A DNA stretch of 64,000 nucleotides from an uncultured Chloroflexota bacterium (GTDB taxonomy: Bacteria > Chloroflexota > Anaerolineae > Aggregatilineales > Phototrophicaceae). Location: assembly GCA_937974245.1 (NCBI GenBank), contig CALJKV010000087.1, positions 1-64,000 on the forward strand, in the 5' to 3' direction. The notes beneath the pieces were generated by a model that saw only the letters and a program-made list of their open reading frames with translations, ran no database searches and was not told the origin of the DNA. A program made the position numbers and the translations under genes. Below, one piece after another: positions 42,690 to 51,721 of the stretch (position 1 is the stretch's first letter; each line of letters starts with the position of its first letter).

Positions 42690-43475
42690 ATGGCAGAGAA
42701 ACAGCGCCTCGACATTCTGGTGTACGAACACGGCCTGGCGACCAGTCGTGAAAAAGCTCGGGCCATGATTATGGCCGGAGAAGTTCTGGTTGGCGGCCAG
42801 ATGATAGACAAACCCGGCACACGGATTGACCGGAAAGCAGCGATCACTGTCAAAAGCAAGCCGCGTTATGTAAGCCGGGGCGGAGACAAGCTGGCTGGGG
42901 CATTGGTTGATTTTGCTGTAGATGCTAGCGGGCGGGTTTGCGCCGACGTAGGGGCCAGCACCGGTGGATTTACCGATTGTCTCTTACAACACGGCGCAGC
43001 ACGAGTATACGCGCTGGATGTCGGCTACGGGCAAATTCACTATAAATTGCGCCAGGATGAACGCGTCATCGTTATGGAGCGCACTAATGCTCGGTACGTC
43101 GCAGCCCTGCCAGAATCAATCACGCTGGCCGTAATTGATGCGTCTTTCATTTCTCTCAGGCTACTGCTGCCCGCAGTAAAAGGGTGGCTCTCTCCCCAGG
43201 CCGACGTCATACCACTCATCAAGCCACAGTTTGAGGCTGGCAAAAGCGATGTGGGCAAAGGGGGCGTCGTCAAAGATATACAAATCCATGCTCGCGTCCT
43301 TGAAGAAATTCTTACTTTTGCCACTCAGGAAGGGTTTACCATTAAAGCACTGACCACTTCTCTGCTAAAAGGCCCAGCGGGCAATATCGAGTTTCTTGCC
43401 TGGCTAGCCTGGGGAGAAGTGCCCGACGATTCCCTGAATATTGAAACCCTCGTGCGAACCACCCTACACGGATAA
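42690..43475 (+). CDS. tlyA: TlyA-family rRNA 2'-O-methyltransferase
   Basis: About 261 residues with an N-terminal S4 RNA-binding domain (LDILVYEHGLATSREKARAMI) and a C-terminal FtsJ-like methyltransferase domain with the SAM motif DVGASTGGFTDCLL near residues 85-98. The late motifs LIKPQFEAGK and GVVKD follow. In mycobacteria TlyA methylates C1409 of 16S and C1920 of 23S rRNA. The same is expected here. GTG 42678 overlaps the protease gene by eight bases, and ATG 42690 was preferred because the S4 domain begins there. It precedes lepA by 45 bases, so both concern the ribosome. Confidence 0.93.
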   Translation: MAEKQRLDILVYEHGLATSREKARAMIMAGEVLVGGQMIDKPGTRIDRKAAITVKSKPRYVSRGGDKLAGALVDFAVDASGRVCADVGASTGGFTDCLLQHGAARVYALDVGYGQIHYKLRQDERVIVMERTNARYVAALPESITLAVIDASFISLRLLLPAVKGWLSPQADVIPLIKPQFEAGKSDVGKGGVVKDIQIHARVLEEILTFATQEGFTIKALTTSLLKGPAGNIEFLAWLAWGEVPDDSLNIETLVRTTLHG

Positions 43476-43481
43476 TCATCC

Positions 43482-43500
43482 GCCACTGTATAATAGTGGC
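43482..43500 (+). promoter_or_regulatory. Small hairpin with TATAAT in its loop before lepA
   Basis: GCCACT (43482-43487) pairs with AGTGGC (43495-43500), and the 7-base loop contains TATAAT. There is no T-run after it, so it is not an intrinsic terminator. TATAAT may be a -10 box for lepA, but no matching -35 was found. Confidence 0.35.
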
Positions 43501-43520
43501 ATTATCAACAGGTAAAAAAC

Positions 43521-45323
43521 ATGAGCCAGGAACACATTCGCAATTTCTCGATTATCGCACATATAGATCATGGCAAAAGTACACTGGCTGACCGCATGTT
43601 ACAGATTACCCAGACCGTCAGTGAACGCAACATGCATGCACAACTACTGGACAGCATGGACCTGGAACGCGAGCGCGGTGTCACCATCAAGGCTTCGGCT
43701 GTCCGCATGAAATACCTGGCAAAAGACGGACAAACCTACATCCTCAATCTGATTGACACACCGGGACACGTAGATTTTTCGTATGAGGTCAGCCGGGCAT
43801 TACAGGCCTGTGAAGGCGCTATTCTAGTAGTTGACGCCAGCCAGGGTGTTGAAGCCCAGACGCTCGCTAATCTTTATCTGGCGTTGGAACAAGACCTGGA
43901 ACTGCTCCCGGTAATTAATAAGATTGATCTGCCGGCAGCTCGGCCAAAGGACATCGCCAAAGAACTGGAAGACCTGCTTGGGGTCTCTGCCGACGGTATG
44001 ATCCCGATTTCCGCGAAACAAGGCACAGGTATCGAGGATGTACTGGAAGCCATCGTAAAACAGGTGCCGCCCCCAAAAGGCAACTCCGCTTCCCCGCTGC
44101 GGGCGCTGGTATTCGACTCGCACTACGACTCGTACAAAGGCGTCATCGCCTATATCCGCGTCTTTGAAGGACGGTTACAGAAACGGGACATCTTGCGCCT
44201 CATCGCAACCGATGCCAGATTTGAACCAGTGGAGATCGGCGTCTTTAACCCCGACATGCGTACTGTTGATACGCTTGAAACTGGCGAAGTAGGGTATGTC
44301 GCCACTGGCTTCAAGACCGTCCGCGAATGCCGTGTAGGTGATACCATCACCCTGGCAAATGGCGGGGCCAACCAGCCTCTACCTGGCTATAAACAGGTCA
44401 AGTCAATGGTATTCGCCGGGTTTTACCCCACCAACAACGACGAATATCCAGACCTGCGCGATGCGCTCGAAAAGTTACAACTCAACGATGCATCGCTCAT
44501 CTATGAGCCGGAAACATCGCAGGCGCTTAACTTTGGGTTTAGGGTCGGCTTCCTGGGGCTGTTCCATATGGAGATTGTGCAGGAGCGGCTTGAACGCGAG
44601 TACGATCTTGACATCCTGGCAACCGCCCCGAGCGTGGAATATCAGGTTGTCAAGACCAATGGCGAACTCATCACAATTGACAGCCCGGCACAACTCCCGG
44701 ACGAAGCCGTCATCAGCGAAATCCGCGAACCCTGGATGAAGATACAAATATACACACCACAAGAATTCATTGGCCCAATCATGGATTTGGCGATTAAGAA
44801 ACACGCGGAGTACGAAACAACGGAATATCTCGACACACAGCGGGTCATCCTACATTATCGGATTCCGCTAGCGGAAGTCATCGTGGATTTCTTTGACCGC
44901 CTCAAGAGCGCCTCAAAAGGATATGCCAGCCTGGATTATCAATTTGACGGCTATCGCGCTGGCGACCTCGTAAAACTCGACATCCTGGTAAACAATGAGC
45001 CGGTGGATGCCCTGGCGATTATCGTCCATCGCGATGACGCCTACCATAAAGGGCAAAAACTCATTAGCAAACTCAAGGACCTGATACCCCGCCAGCAGTT
45101 CGTCGTACCGATTCAGGCCGCTGCCGGCAAGCGCATCATTTCCCGTGCCAATGTCAAGGCGTTGCGTAAGGATGTGCTGGCGAAATGCTATGGTGGTGAT
45201 ATTACCCGCAAGAAAAAACTGCTGGAAAAGCAGAAAAAGGGTAAGAAGCGCATGAAGATGATCGGCTCAGTTGAAGTGCCGCAGGAAGCTTTCATGGCAC
45301 TGCTCTCACTCGACGACGACTAG
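43521..45323 (+). CDS. lepA: Elongation factor 4 (LepA)
   Basis: A 600-residue translational GTPase. G1 is AHIDHGKST at residues 13-21, the effector ERERGVT is near 50, DTPGH near 78, and NKID near 132. The LepA-specific C-terminal domain has AKCYGGDITRKKKLLEKQKKGKKRMK and a short acidic end. LepA acts on stalled or pre-translocation ribosomes at the membrane. AGGT lies eight bases before ATG 43521. It converges on the PyrE-like gene with three bases between stops. Confidence 0.97.
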   Translation: MSQEHIRNFSIIAHIDHGKSTLADRMLQITQTVSERNMHAQLLDSMDLERERGVTIKASAVRMKYLAKDGQTYILNLIDTPGHVDFSYEVSRALQACEGAILVVDASQGVEAQTLANLYLALEQDLELLPVINKIDLPAARPKDIAKELEDLLGVSADGMIPISAKQGTGIEDVLEAIVKQVPPPKGNSASPLRALVFDSHYDSYKGVIAYIRVFEGRLQKRDILRLIATDARFEPVEIGVFNPDMRTVDTLETGEVGYVATGFKTVRECRVGDTITLANGGANQPLPGYKQVKSMVFAGFYPTNNDEYPDLRDALEKLQLNDASLIYEPETSQALNFGFRVGFLGLFHMEIVQERLEREYDLDILATAPSVEYQVVKTNGELITIDSPAQLPDEAVISEIREPWMKIQIYTPQEFIGPIMDLAIKKHAEYETTEYLDTQRVILHYRIPLAEVIVDFFDRLKSASKGYASLDYQFDGYRAGDLVKLDILVNNEPVDALAIIVHRDDAYHKGQKLISKLKDLIPRQQFVVPIQAAAGKRIISRANVKALRKDVLAKCYGGDITRKKKLLEKQKKGKKRMKMIGSVEVPQEAFMALLSLDDD

Positions 45324-45326
45324 CCT

Positions 45327-45902
45327 TTATTGCCCACGATTCTGCCGTATCCACTCATACACAGAAGTGATTTGCCCTGCCGGAATCAGGGCTTTTTCAT
45401 TGAGAGCGTCCATGACCCCGGTCAGATTGACCAGCGACAACATGGCACAATCACTCGAGAAGCCCGATTCAAAGTCAATCAGCCCCATGACTGTACTGAC
45501 GTTTAACCCTACCTTGCGAACGCGCCAGATTAATGACAGCAACGATTCACTGTCAGAAAATGCATTCATCAGCACAGCCGCTGCTCGTCCGGAGTCATAC
45601 GCACCCACCAAATCAAAGGCGGGAGACTCGCCTATTCCACGGCTGTAGATCAGTGGAATCCCTGTTCGCAAACTCACACTGACGCCCAGCGGCAACGCAT
45701 CGGGCGCAGCCACCAATCGTTGAATGTTGCCGGGCAGCAACTCCCCCAGCATCCCGGTGACTTGCCCCAAAAACGTCGGATATGCCGGTAAGAGTTCCAA
45801 GTGCAACCGCAACGGAGCATAGCCGCCCTTATTCTCCCTGAACTCGCCAAACTGCATCATGCCAGTTTCAAGAAGTTTCTGAGTGATGTCAGCAGTAATC
45901 AT
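45327..45902 (-). CDS. Orotate phosphoribosyltransferase-like protein lacking the PRPP loop
   Basis: A 191-residue protein aligning by pattern to PyrE: QFGEFRENKGGYAPLRL at the start, a substrate-loop-like GIPLIYSRG near 103-111, and GLIDFESG near 159. The PRPP-binding motif (normally VIDDVITTG) is replaced by DLVGAYDSGRAAAVL, missing the acidic pair and TTG. Catalysis is therefore unlikely. It may bind a nucleotide or regulate. The start overlaps the CinA-like gene upstream by four bases, so the two are translated together. The 3' end converges on lepA. Confidence 0.65.
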   Translation of the reverse strand: MITADITQKLLETGMMQFGEFRENKGGYAPLRLHLELLPAYPTFLGQVTGMLGELLPGNIQRLVAAPDALPLGVSVSLRTGIPLIYSRGIGESPAFDLVGAYDSGRAAAVLMNAFSDSESLLSLIWRVRKVGLNVSTVMGLIDFESGFSSDCAMLSLVNLTGVMDALNEKALIPAGQITSVYEWIRQNRGQ

Positions 45903-47143
45903 CCCTCAAATTTCTCTTTCAACATGCGCCAGGCCATCGACATCACCCAGGTACTCGTCCAAACTGGCGCGGTTTCCGACTGACCTCCGAACCCATACTC
46001 TCGTGACCTCGCTTCGCCAGCGAAATACACGGCAATAGCAGTGCCAGGTTCGCTGTCAGCATGGTCATCTCCTATCTCAGGGTTGCTCACAATTGCGATC
46101 CCCAGCCCACCTGCTACTTGCTGGGAAACATGCTGCGCTGCTTTCTCAGCCAATTCACGAATACTAGGCCCATCTGCTGATTCAAATTTCATGTCGAGTT
46201 CACTGGGAGAGGCATAAACCTCTGCAATGACCAGTGTCCGCTCTGCCTGGGCTACACCCCTAATTCGACTGGCAACCACATCCCCTACTCCGGCCTGGAC
46301 AATCGCTATCGGAACATCATTCTTAAGCAACAAACGCACCAATACATCTTCAATCCGCTCATCATCCACGCCAAAAATGTACGCCCCGATCCGTTCACGT
46401 AGTATAGTATCTACTTCGTCAATCATCCGATTCGCAGCTTCAATACTGGAAGCCTTTGCCGTGACTCGCACATCCACCTGACCAGCATGAGCAGCCAGAC
46501 CAATCGTTGGGTTACTTTGCTGAAGTAGGTCATCACCAATTCTGCTGTCCAATGTACTCTCACCAATTCCAGCAGTCTTCAGTACCCGTGCCTTAATTAC
46601 AGTTTCCTTCAAGTTATAGCGGCGTTTCAAATAAGGGATCACCGATTCATTGAACAGAAATTTCATCTCACGAGGCACGCCTGGCAGGCTAATAACCGCT
46701 TTGTTTTCCAGGTATTCAACAATGAACGCCGGAGCGGTTCCGACTGGGTTTTCGATCAGTAGGGCATTGTCCGGGAGGTAAGCTTGCCGGGCATTGTTTT
46801 CACTCATGCTCACCTTAAAGCTCATAAACCGTGCCGCAATCACATCGTAGAGGTTTTGATGAAACGTTATTCCCCGCCCCGTAGCCGCCGCCACGCCTTG
46901 GCGTGTCATATCATCCACGGTTGGTCCCAGCCCCCCACAGGTGATAACCACATCAACCCGTTCCAGGGCTGTTCGTATAACATTCGCAATCCTGATTTCG
47001 TTGTCACCCACAGTAGACATAAAATACACATTGATACCGATATCGCGCAGCGCACGTGCCATGAACACGCTGTTGGTATCAGTAATCTCTCCTAGCAGAA
47101 TCTCAGTGCCAATGCTGATAATTTCAGCATTCACATGTTCCAT
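45899..47143 (-). CDS. CinA-like protein with eroded amidase domain
   Basis: About 414 residues. The N-terminal MoaB/COG1058-type domain is intact (IGTEILLGEITDTNS near residue 8, CGGLGPTVDDMTR near 73, SLPGVPREMKFLF near 149). The C-terminal domain, which in CinA is nicotinamide-nucleotide amidase with an ESCTGG active site, reads VQAGVGDVVASRI at that point and lacks the Ser/Thr. It keeps the GTAIAVYFAG-like strand at the end. ATG 47143 is supported by AGAGGG nine bases upstream. It overlaps the PyrE-like gene by four bases. Its function may be limited to ADP-ribose-type pyrophosphatase activity (family knowledge). Confidence 0.8.
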   Translation of the reverse strand: MEHVNAEIISIGTEILLGEITDTNSVFMARALRDIGINVYFMSTVGDNEIRIANVIRTALERVDVVITCGGLGPTVDDMTRQGVAAATGRGITFHQNLYDVIAARFMSFKVSMSENNARQAYLPDNALLIENPVGTAPAFIVEYLENKAVISLPGVPREMKFLFNESVIPYLKRRYNLKETVIKARVLKTAGIGESTLDSRIGDDLLQQSNPTIGLAAHAGQVDVRVTAKASSIEAANRMIDEVDTILRERIGAYIFGVDDERIEDVLVRLLLKNDVPIAIVQAGVGDVVASRIRGVAQAERTLVIAEVYASPSELDMKFESADGPSIRELAEKAAQHVSQQVAGGLGIAIVSNPEIGDDHADSEPGTAIAVYFAGEARSREYGFGGQSETAPVWTSTWVMSMAWRMLKEKFEG

Positions 47144-47303
47144 AGCCCACATCCCTCTTACCCTAATTGCTCTTCCTGTTATCGTACATTTAACCTGCAT
47201 CGTTTTTCTATTTGCACCGCACACAAATTGATGATATGTAAGTTTGTCGCCGGTAGGCAAAAAACAAATCGCCAACTTCAGTTAGTAAATTTCCATCAAT
47301 TTG

Positions 47304-47332
47304 TTGCAATTTTTGAAACCACGTCTTATAAT
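47304..47332 (+). promoter_or_regulatory. Promoter of the MalK/UgpC-type ATPase gene
   Basis: TTGCAA at 47304-47309 and TATAAT at 47327-47332 with a 17-base spacer. Transcription would begin near 47339, giving a leader of about 70 bases and supporting GTG 47412 as start. The intervening leader has no obvious stem. Confidence 0.65.
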
Positions 47333-47411
47333 CTTCTCAATTGCAAAAACTTTGTGCAAAATTAACGAATATTGCCTTTTGCGTATAGAGATCAGATCAC
47401 GGAGGAAATCA

Positions 47412-48542
47412 GTGGCAAGTGTAACCTTCAGTCACGTTTGGAAACGCTTCAATGAAACAGTCGCGGTACAGGACCTAGATATTGTAATCGACGACAAGGA
47501 ATTCCTTGTGTTTGTCGGGCCATCCGGCTGCGGCAAATCTACCAGCCTGCGTATGCTCGCTGGCCTGGAGGAAATCAGTGACGGCGAAATCTTAATCGGT
47601 GACCGTGTCGTGAACAATGTTGCCCCTAAAGACCGTGACGTTGCGATGGTGTTCCAGAGTTACGCGCTGTATCCACACATGACTGTCTATGATAACATGG
47701 CTTTTGGTTTACGTCTGCGTAAAACTCCAAAGCAAATCATAGACCAGCGCGTGCGTGAAGCAGCCAAAAGCCTGGGCATTGAGCAACTTCTGGATCGCCG
47801 CCCCCGCCAGCTTTCCGGCGGTCAGCGCCAGCGTGTTGCGGTAGGTCGTGCCATCGTCCGCGAACCAGCCGTCTTCCTTATGGATGAACCCCTCTCCAAC
47901 CTGGATGCGAAACTACGTGTTGAAGCGCGCTCGTTCATCAGCAAACTTCACCAGCGCCTCGGAACAACATTCATTTACGTAACCCACGACCAAGTGGAAG
48001 CTATGACAATGGGGACTCGGATTTGTGTGTTAAGCGCGGGCGAACTTCAGCAAATTGACACACCCTACAATCTGTACCACAATCCACGCAACCTGTTTGT
48101 TGCCGGGTTCATCGGCAGCCCTGCGATGAACTTCTTCGACGCCACATTACAGAATAACAATGGCAAGCTCGTTGCTGATACGGGTGTGTTTCAGCTCGAA
48201 CTTCCACAGCATCACATTGATATATTCCGTGACCATACCGGGCAAAAAGTTGTCTTGGGCATCCGTCCGGAAGATATTCATGACTCCCTCTATCTGCCTT
48301 CCGGCATCATTCCGGCTCATGTTGAAGTCAACGTGGATGTAGTTGAGCAAATGGGTAATGAGATGGTGGTCTATCTGGAAGAACAAGGCGCCAGCTTCAT
48401 TTCCAGAATGGACCCACGTACGTCTGCACGTGTCGGCCATCGTATGGAAATCGTATTCAACATGGAAAACATGCATTTGTTTGATGTGAATACCAAGCTC
48501 TCCCTGGCGTATGAAACAAAACAAGCGGCGATAGAAGCGTAA
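47412..48542 (+). CDS. ABC transporter ATPase, MalK/UgpC (CUT1) type
   Basis: About 376 residues. Walker A is GPSGCGKST at 36-44, the Q-loop VFQSYALYPHMT near 81, the signature LSGGQRQRVAVGRA near 134, Walker B FLMDEPLSNLDA near 157, and the H-loop VTHDQ near 190. A C-terminal TOBE/MalK regulatory domain follows from about 240. Such ATPases often power several sugar importers. GTG 47412 follows a strong GGAGGAAA site. No permease or binding protein gene is adjacent, so it may serve transporters encoded elsewhere. A clean terminator follows. Confidence 0.95.
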   Translation: MASVTFSHVWKRFNETVAVQDLDIVIDDKEFLVFVGPSGCGKSTSLRMLAGLEEISDGEILIGDRVVNNVAPKDRDVAMVFQSYALYPHMTVYDNMAFGLRLRKTPKQIIDQRVREAAKSLGIEQLLDRRPRQLSGGQRQRVAVGRAIVREPAVFLMDEPLSNLDAKLRVEARSFISKLHQRLGTTFIYVTHDQVEAMTMGTRICVLSAGELQQIDTPYNLYHNPRNLFVAGFIGSPAMNFFDATLQNNNGKLVADTGVFQLELPQHHIDIFRDHTGQKVVLGIRPEDIHDSLYLPSGIIPAHVEVNVDVVEQMGNEMVVYLEEQGASFISRMDPRTSARVGHRMEIVFNMENMHLFDVNTKLSLAYETKQAAIEA

Positions 48543-48575
48543 ACCTGTTCTTCTACAATATAAGTGTTCGATCAG

Positions 48576-48606
48576 CAAACCGCGCATTTTTGGGCGGTTT
48601 GTTTAT
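48576..48606 (+). terminator. Intrinsic terminator after the MalK/UgpC-type gene
   Basis: CAAACCGC (48576-48583) pairs perfectly with GCGGTTTG (48594-48601) around a 10-base loop, followed by TTTATAAT. It lies 34 bases after the stop. Note that TATAAT at its end could help start the next transcript. Confidence 0.85.
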
Positions 48607-48717
48607 AATACAGATAAACCCACTTGAATGCATAACTTGATTAATGCTATACTTTTTGCGGTTTTGTACCTTCGTCTTAATTCACTCACAGTCGTATCAA
48701 CAGGAGCAGCGTCGGCA

Positions 48718-49743
48718 ATGAGGCTTACCATCTATCAAGATGCGCGTGTATTTTCAGACCTTCAATCCGAATGGAATGACCTGCTCCATCGAAGCACGAG
48801 TAATCGGATTTTCAGCACGTGGGAATGGCAGTCTACCTGGTGGGAGGCTTACCACCCTGGCGACCTGTGGGTTACGGCTTTCCGCAACGATGATAATCAA
48901 TTGATTGGCATTGCCCCCTGGTTCATTGGACACCATCAGGAACAGAGGCAGGTCGTTCACAGCATCGGTTGTGTTGAAGTATCGGATTATCTCGACCTGA
49001 TTATAGATACTCACCACATTGAATCCGTATTGGCAGCTCTGGTCGACCACTTAAAAGACCAGAGCAGCTTATTTGACTCCATCAACTTATGTAATATCGT
49101 AGAGGACTCCCCCACAAAGACCTGCCTTCCCCATTTCCTGGAACAAGCCGGATTCACTGTTACCTGCTCGCAACAAGAAGTCTGCCCCACTATCCAGTTG
49201 CCCGCTAACTGGGAAGACTACGTTGCCGGTCTGAACAAAAAATACCGGCATGAACTACGTCGCAAACTGCGCCGGGCAGAAGGGGCAGTCGAGCAAATAG
49301 ATTGGTACATTGTTGGGGAAGAACACGATCTTGACGAAGAACTGGATCGTTTCCTGAAACTAATGGCCGCCAGCCACCCGGAAAAGGCCGGGTTTCTGGA
49401 AGACCCACAAAATACTGATTTCTTCAGAACGGTAACACCCATCCTTTTCGAGCGTGGCTGGTTGCAGCTCAGTTTCTTGACTGTTGATGGCACAGCAGCT
49501 GCAGCCTATCTCAATTTTGACTATAACAACCACATCCTGGTTTACAATTCCGGGCTGCTGCCAGGGGAATACGGCCATCTGAGTCCGGGCATCGTTCTGC
49601 TAGGGCAGAATATCCGCCATGCTATCGAAAGCCGGCGCGAGGTTTTCGACTTCCTGCGCGGGGACGAATCCTACAAATACCAGATGGGCGGCCAGGATAC
49701 ACGCCTGTTCATGCTTGAGGCCTATTGGGGAGACCAATCATGA
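48718..49743 (+). CDS. CelD/FemAB-like GNAT acetyltransferase
   Basis: About 341 residues with the two-domain FemAB/CelD-like arrangement. IFSTWEWQSTWWEAY near residue 31-45 and NKKYRHELRRKLRRAE near 172-187 are typical of this family, and the second GNAT fold runs to FDFLRGDESYKYQ near 310. Members add acyl or aminoacyl groups to glycans, peptidoglycan precursors or cellulose. ATG 48718 was chosen with AGGAG 11 bases upstream. The start of the preceding open frame falls close to the terminator. It overlaps the glycosyltransferase gene by ATGA, so both probably act on one cell-surface product. Confidence 0.8.
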   Translation: MRLTIYQDARVFSDLQSEWNDLLHRSTSNRIFSTWEWQSTWWEAYHPGDLWVTAFRNDDNQLIGIAPWFIGHHQEQRQVVHSIGCVEVSDYLDLIIDTHHIESVLAALVDHLKDQSSLFDSINLCNIVEDSPTKTCLPHFLEQAGFTVTCSQQEVCPTIQLPANWEDYVAGLNKKYRHELRRKLRRAEGAVEQIDWYIVGEEHDLDEELDRFLKLMAASHPEKAGFLEDPQNTDFFRTVTPILFERGWLQLSFLTVDGTAAAAYLNFDYNNHILVYNSGLLPGEYGHLSPGIVLLGQNIRHAIESRREVFDFLRGDESYKYQMGGQDTRLFMLEAYWGDQS

Positions 49744-51005
49744 CGACGACTCAGCGTATCATGATGCTTAGTGTTCACACAAGTCCACTGGCACCGCTTG
49801 GCGGCAAAAAAACTGGCGGCATGAATGTTTATATCCGTGAACTCGCGTCTGAATTGGGGCAACAGGGTATAACCGTTGACATTTTCACACGGCGCATATC
49901 GCCAGAGCAACCCGAGGTTGACGAATCACTAGGGGCGCATGTTCGCGTAATCCAGATCACCGCGGGGGGCAGCCAACCTCTAGGGCCGAATGAAATCTTC
50001 CCGTATCTATCTGAGTTCACTGCTGGGGTGATTGCTTTTGCTACGCGCCAAAACATCAGCTATGACGTCATTTACAGCCACTACTGGCTAAGCGGCTGGG
50101 TCGCCCACAAGCTCAAGGAAGTCTGGGGTATCCCTTTTGTAGTCATGTTCCACACCCTGGGACACATGAAAAACCGAATACTGCCCGGTTACACGCCAAC
50201 ACTCACACCTGACTTACGAATCAGCGTCGAAACCCAGATGGTTCAATGGGCGGATCGTGTTATCGCAGCGACTCCTGCCGAACAGGCGCAGCTTTTGTGG
50301 CTGTACCGAGCTGACCGGCGGAAAATCGCCATTATCCCGCCTGGCGTGAATATCACGCACTTTCAGCCCATGTCACGCGCAGACGCCAAACACGAGTTAG
50401 GCATCCCGCAGGACACGCAATTGCTCCTCTTTGTGGGACGGATTGAACCGCTCAAGGCTGTCGACACGGTACTGGAAGCCCTGGCTGTGATCCGCAGGGA
50501 AAACAACGAATTGCTTCAAACTGTGCGGTTTTCGATTATCGGCGGCGACCCGCAGGATTCTACCGATAAGGAATTAGCCCGCCTGAAGGAACTGAGTTCA
50601 CGGCTCAATCTGAATTGTGTCGTCTGCTTCCTGGGGGCGAAAGACCAGGAACGCCTACCCTATTATTACTCAGCAGCAACCACCGTGATTATGCCATCCG
50701 ACTACGAATCCTTCGGTATGGTCGCGCTGGAAGCAATGGCATCCGGTACACCGGTCATCGCCTCGCAGGTGGGCGGACTGGCGTTCTTGGTACGCCACCA
50801 GGAAACCGGCTTTCTCGTCCCTGCTCGTGAACCGCACGCACTAGCCGAGTGTATCACGACCTTGATCTCTGACCCGGAAAAATGTAAAGAAATGGGCCAG
50901 GCAGCGTCTAACCTGGCCCAAAACTACACATGGAACACAATTGCCAAGCAGCTATTGGCGATTTTTGCGCAGGTGAAGCGGCAACCTGCGAATTCCGGCC
51001 CTTAG
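49740..51005 (+). CDS. GT4 glycosyltransferase, MshA-like
   Basis: About 421 residues with the GT-B fold. The N-terminal SVHTSPLAPLGG and GGMNVYIRELA resemble MshA (inositol-phosphate N-acetylglucosaminyltransferase) and sucrose-phosphate synthase-type enzymes. A middle region PPGVNITHFQPM follows, then FVGRIEPLKAVDTVLEAL near 228, and the donor-binding ESFGMVALEAMASGTPVIAS near 324-343 with the conserved EX7E. There is no mycothiol partner in the window, so the acceptor is unknown. It is coupled by ATGA to the acetyltransferase. The stop interlocks with the stop of the opposing small gene (TTAG). Confidence 0.9.
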   Translation: MTTTQRIMMLSVHTSPLAPLGGKKTGGMNVYIRELASELGQQGITVDIFTRRISPEQPEVDESLGAHVRVIQITAGGSQPLGPNEIFPYLSEFTAGVIAFATRQNISYDVIYSHYWLSGWVAHKLKEVWGIPFVVMFHTLGHMKNRILPGYTPTLTPDLRISVETQMVQWADRVIAATPAEQAQLLWLYRADRRKIAIIPPGVNITHFQPMSRADAKHELGIPQDTQLLLFVGRIEPLKAVDTVLEALAVIRRENNELLQTVRFSIIGGDPQDSTDKELARLKELSSRLNLNCVVCFLGAKDQERLPYYYSAATTVIMPSDYESFGMVALEAMASGTPVIASQVGGLAFLVRHQETGFLVPAREPHALAECITTLISDPEKCKEMGQAASNLAQNYTWNTIAKQLLAIFAQVKRQPANSGP

Positions 51006-51307
51006 CCACCATAAGCATTCGGGACATCGGCCACATCGGCCACAATATATGGCTCTACGCCGCTCAGGCCTGTCAGCACTTCCTCGGCAACCGCTGTCTG
51101 CCCCTTGTGGTAGAGAACATCGTTAAACCCGTCATAACGATAGCGGCGACTCACCCACCCATAGCGGTTATGTTGGAAGATCACATTAAACTGCACAGCG
51201 TCTTCCTCCAGAACCACTTTCTCATCAACGATCCACAGGGGCGCATATTGTCCCAGGTGGGGTTTGGCTTTTGCATCACGTTTTTGCAGCAGGGTCTTTG
51301 CATCCAT
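51002..51307 (-). CDS. Small hypothetical protein
   Basis: A 101-residue soluble protein of no recognised family. Notable is the aromatic/basic core NVIFQHNRYGWVSRRYRYDGFNDVLYHKG, which could be a beta-sheet binding surface, and an acidic C-terminal half (VADVADVPNAYGG). It is transcribed opposite to the surrounding glycan genes, and its stop overlaps the glycosyltransferase stop. RNA readthrough from either side would be antisense to the other. Its coding status rests on an intact frame and GGAAATACCGAG upstream of the ATG. Confidence 0.55.
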   Translation of the reverse strand: MDAKTLLQKRDAKAKPHLGQYAPLWIVDEKVVLEEDAVQFNVIFQHNRYGWVSRRYRYDGFNDVLYHKGQTAVAEEVLTGLSGVEPYIVADVADVPNAYGG

Positions 51308-51488
51308 AATCTCGGTATTTCCTCTATCTGTATCTGGCGAATCTTACCCTGTATTGTAACCGGGGCAAACCAGATTTCCAAAGCCCAATTCTGGCAAGCG
51401 CGTGCCCTGTCCCGCATATCAAGATGCATTGGTTCACGTCAAATAATAGTGTATGATTCACCCGTCCGGTATGAACAGGAGTTTGACT

Positions 51489-51719
51489 ATGCGTGAGACC
51501 CTTGCCCTGGCGTGGGATCGGTTCAAAATCATTGGTAGCATCGTCGGAGATATTCAAAGCCGTTTCATCGCCACCGCATTCTACTATACCATTTTTGTTC
51601 CATTCGGTCTCGGCACGCGCCTGTTCAGCGACCCGCTGCACACCACCCCGGCAGCGTCTGCCTGGATAGACCGCGACCCAGTCGAGAATGAACTCGACGC
51701 CGCAAAACGACAAGGTTAA
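51489..51719 (+). CDS. Small membrane protein of carbamoyltransferase loci (SxtJ-like)
   Basis: A 76-residue protein. An amphipathic N-terminal helix is followed by one hydrophobic stretch (ATAFYYTIFVPFGLGTRL, residues 28-45) and a hydrophilic tail AWIDRDPVENELDAAKRQG. Small proteins with this PFGL...DPL...W pattern accompany NodU-type carbamoyltransferases, like SxtJ (recalled pattern, not checked by search). AGGAG lies eight bases before ATG 51489. The carbamoyltransferase begins two bases after the stop, so the two are translated together. Confidence 0.65.
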   Translation: MRETLALAWDRFKIIGSIVGDIQSRFIATAFYYTIFVPFGLGTRLFSDPLHTTPAASAWIDRDPVENELDAAKRQG

Positions 51720-51721
51720 TC

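Noticed and set aside
49740..51005. Assignment as mycothiol enzyme MshA
   Set aside because: The N-terminal motif is MshA-like, but no other mycothiol gene is present and the same motif occurs in other GT4 enzymes, so no symbol was given.
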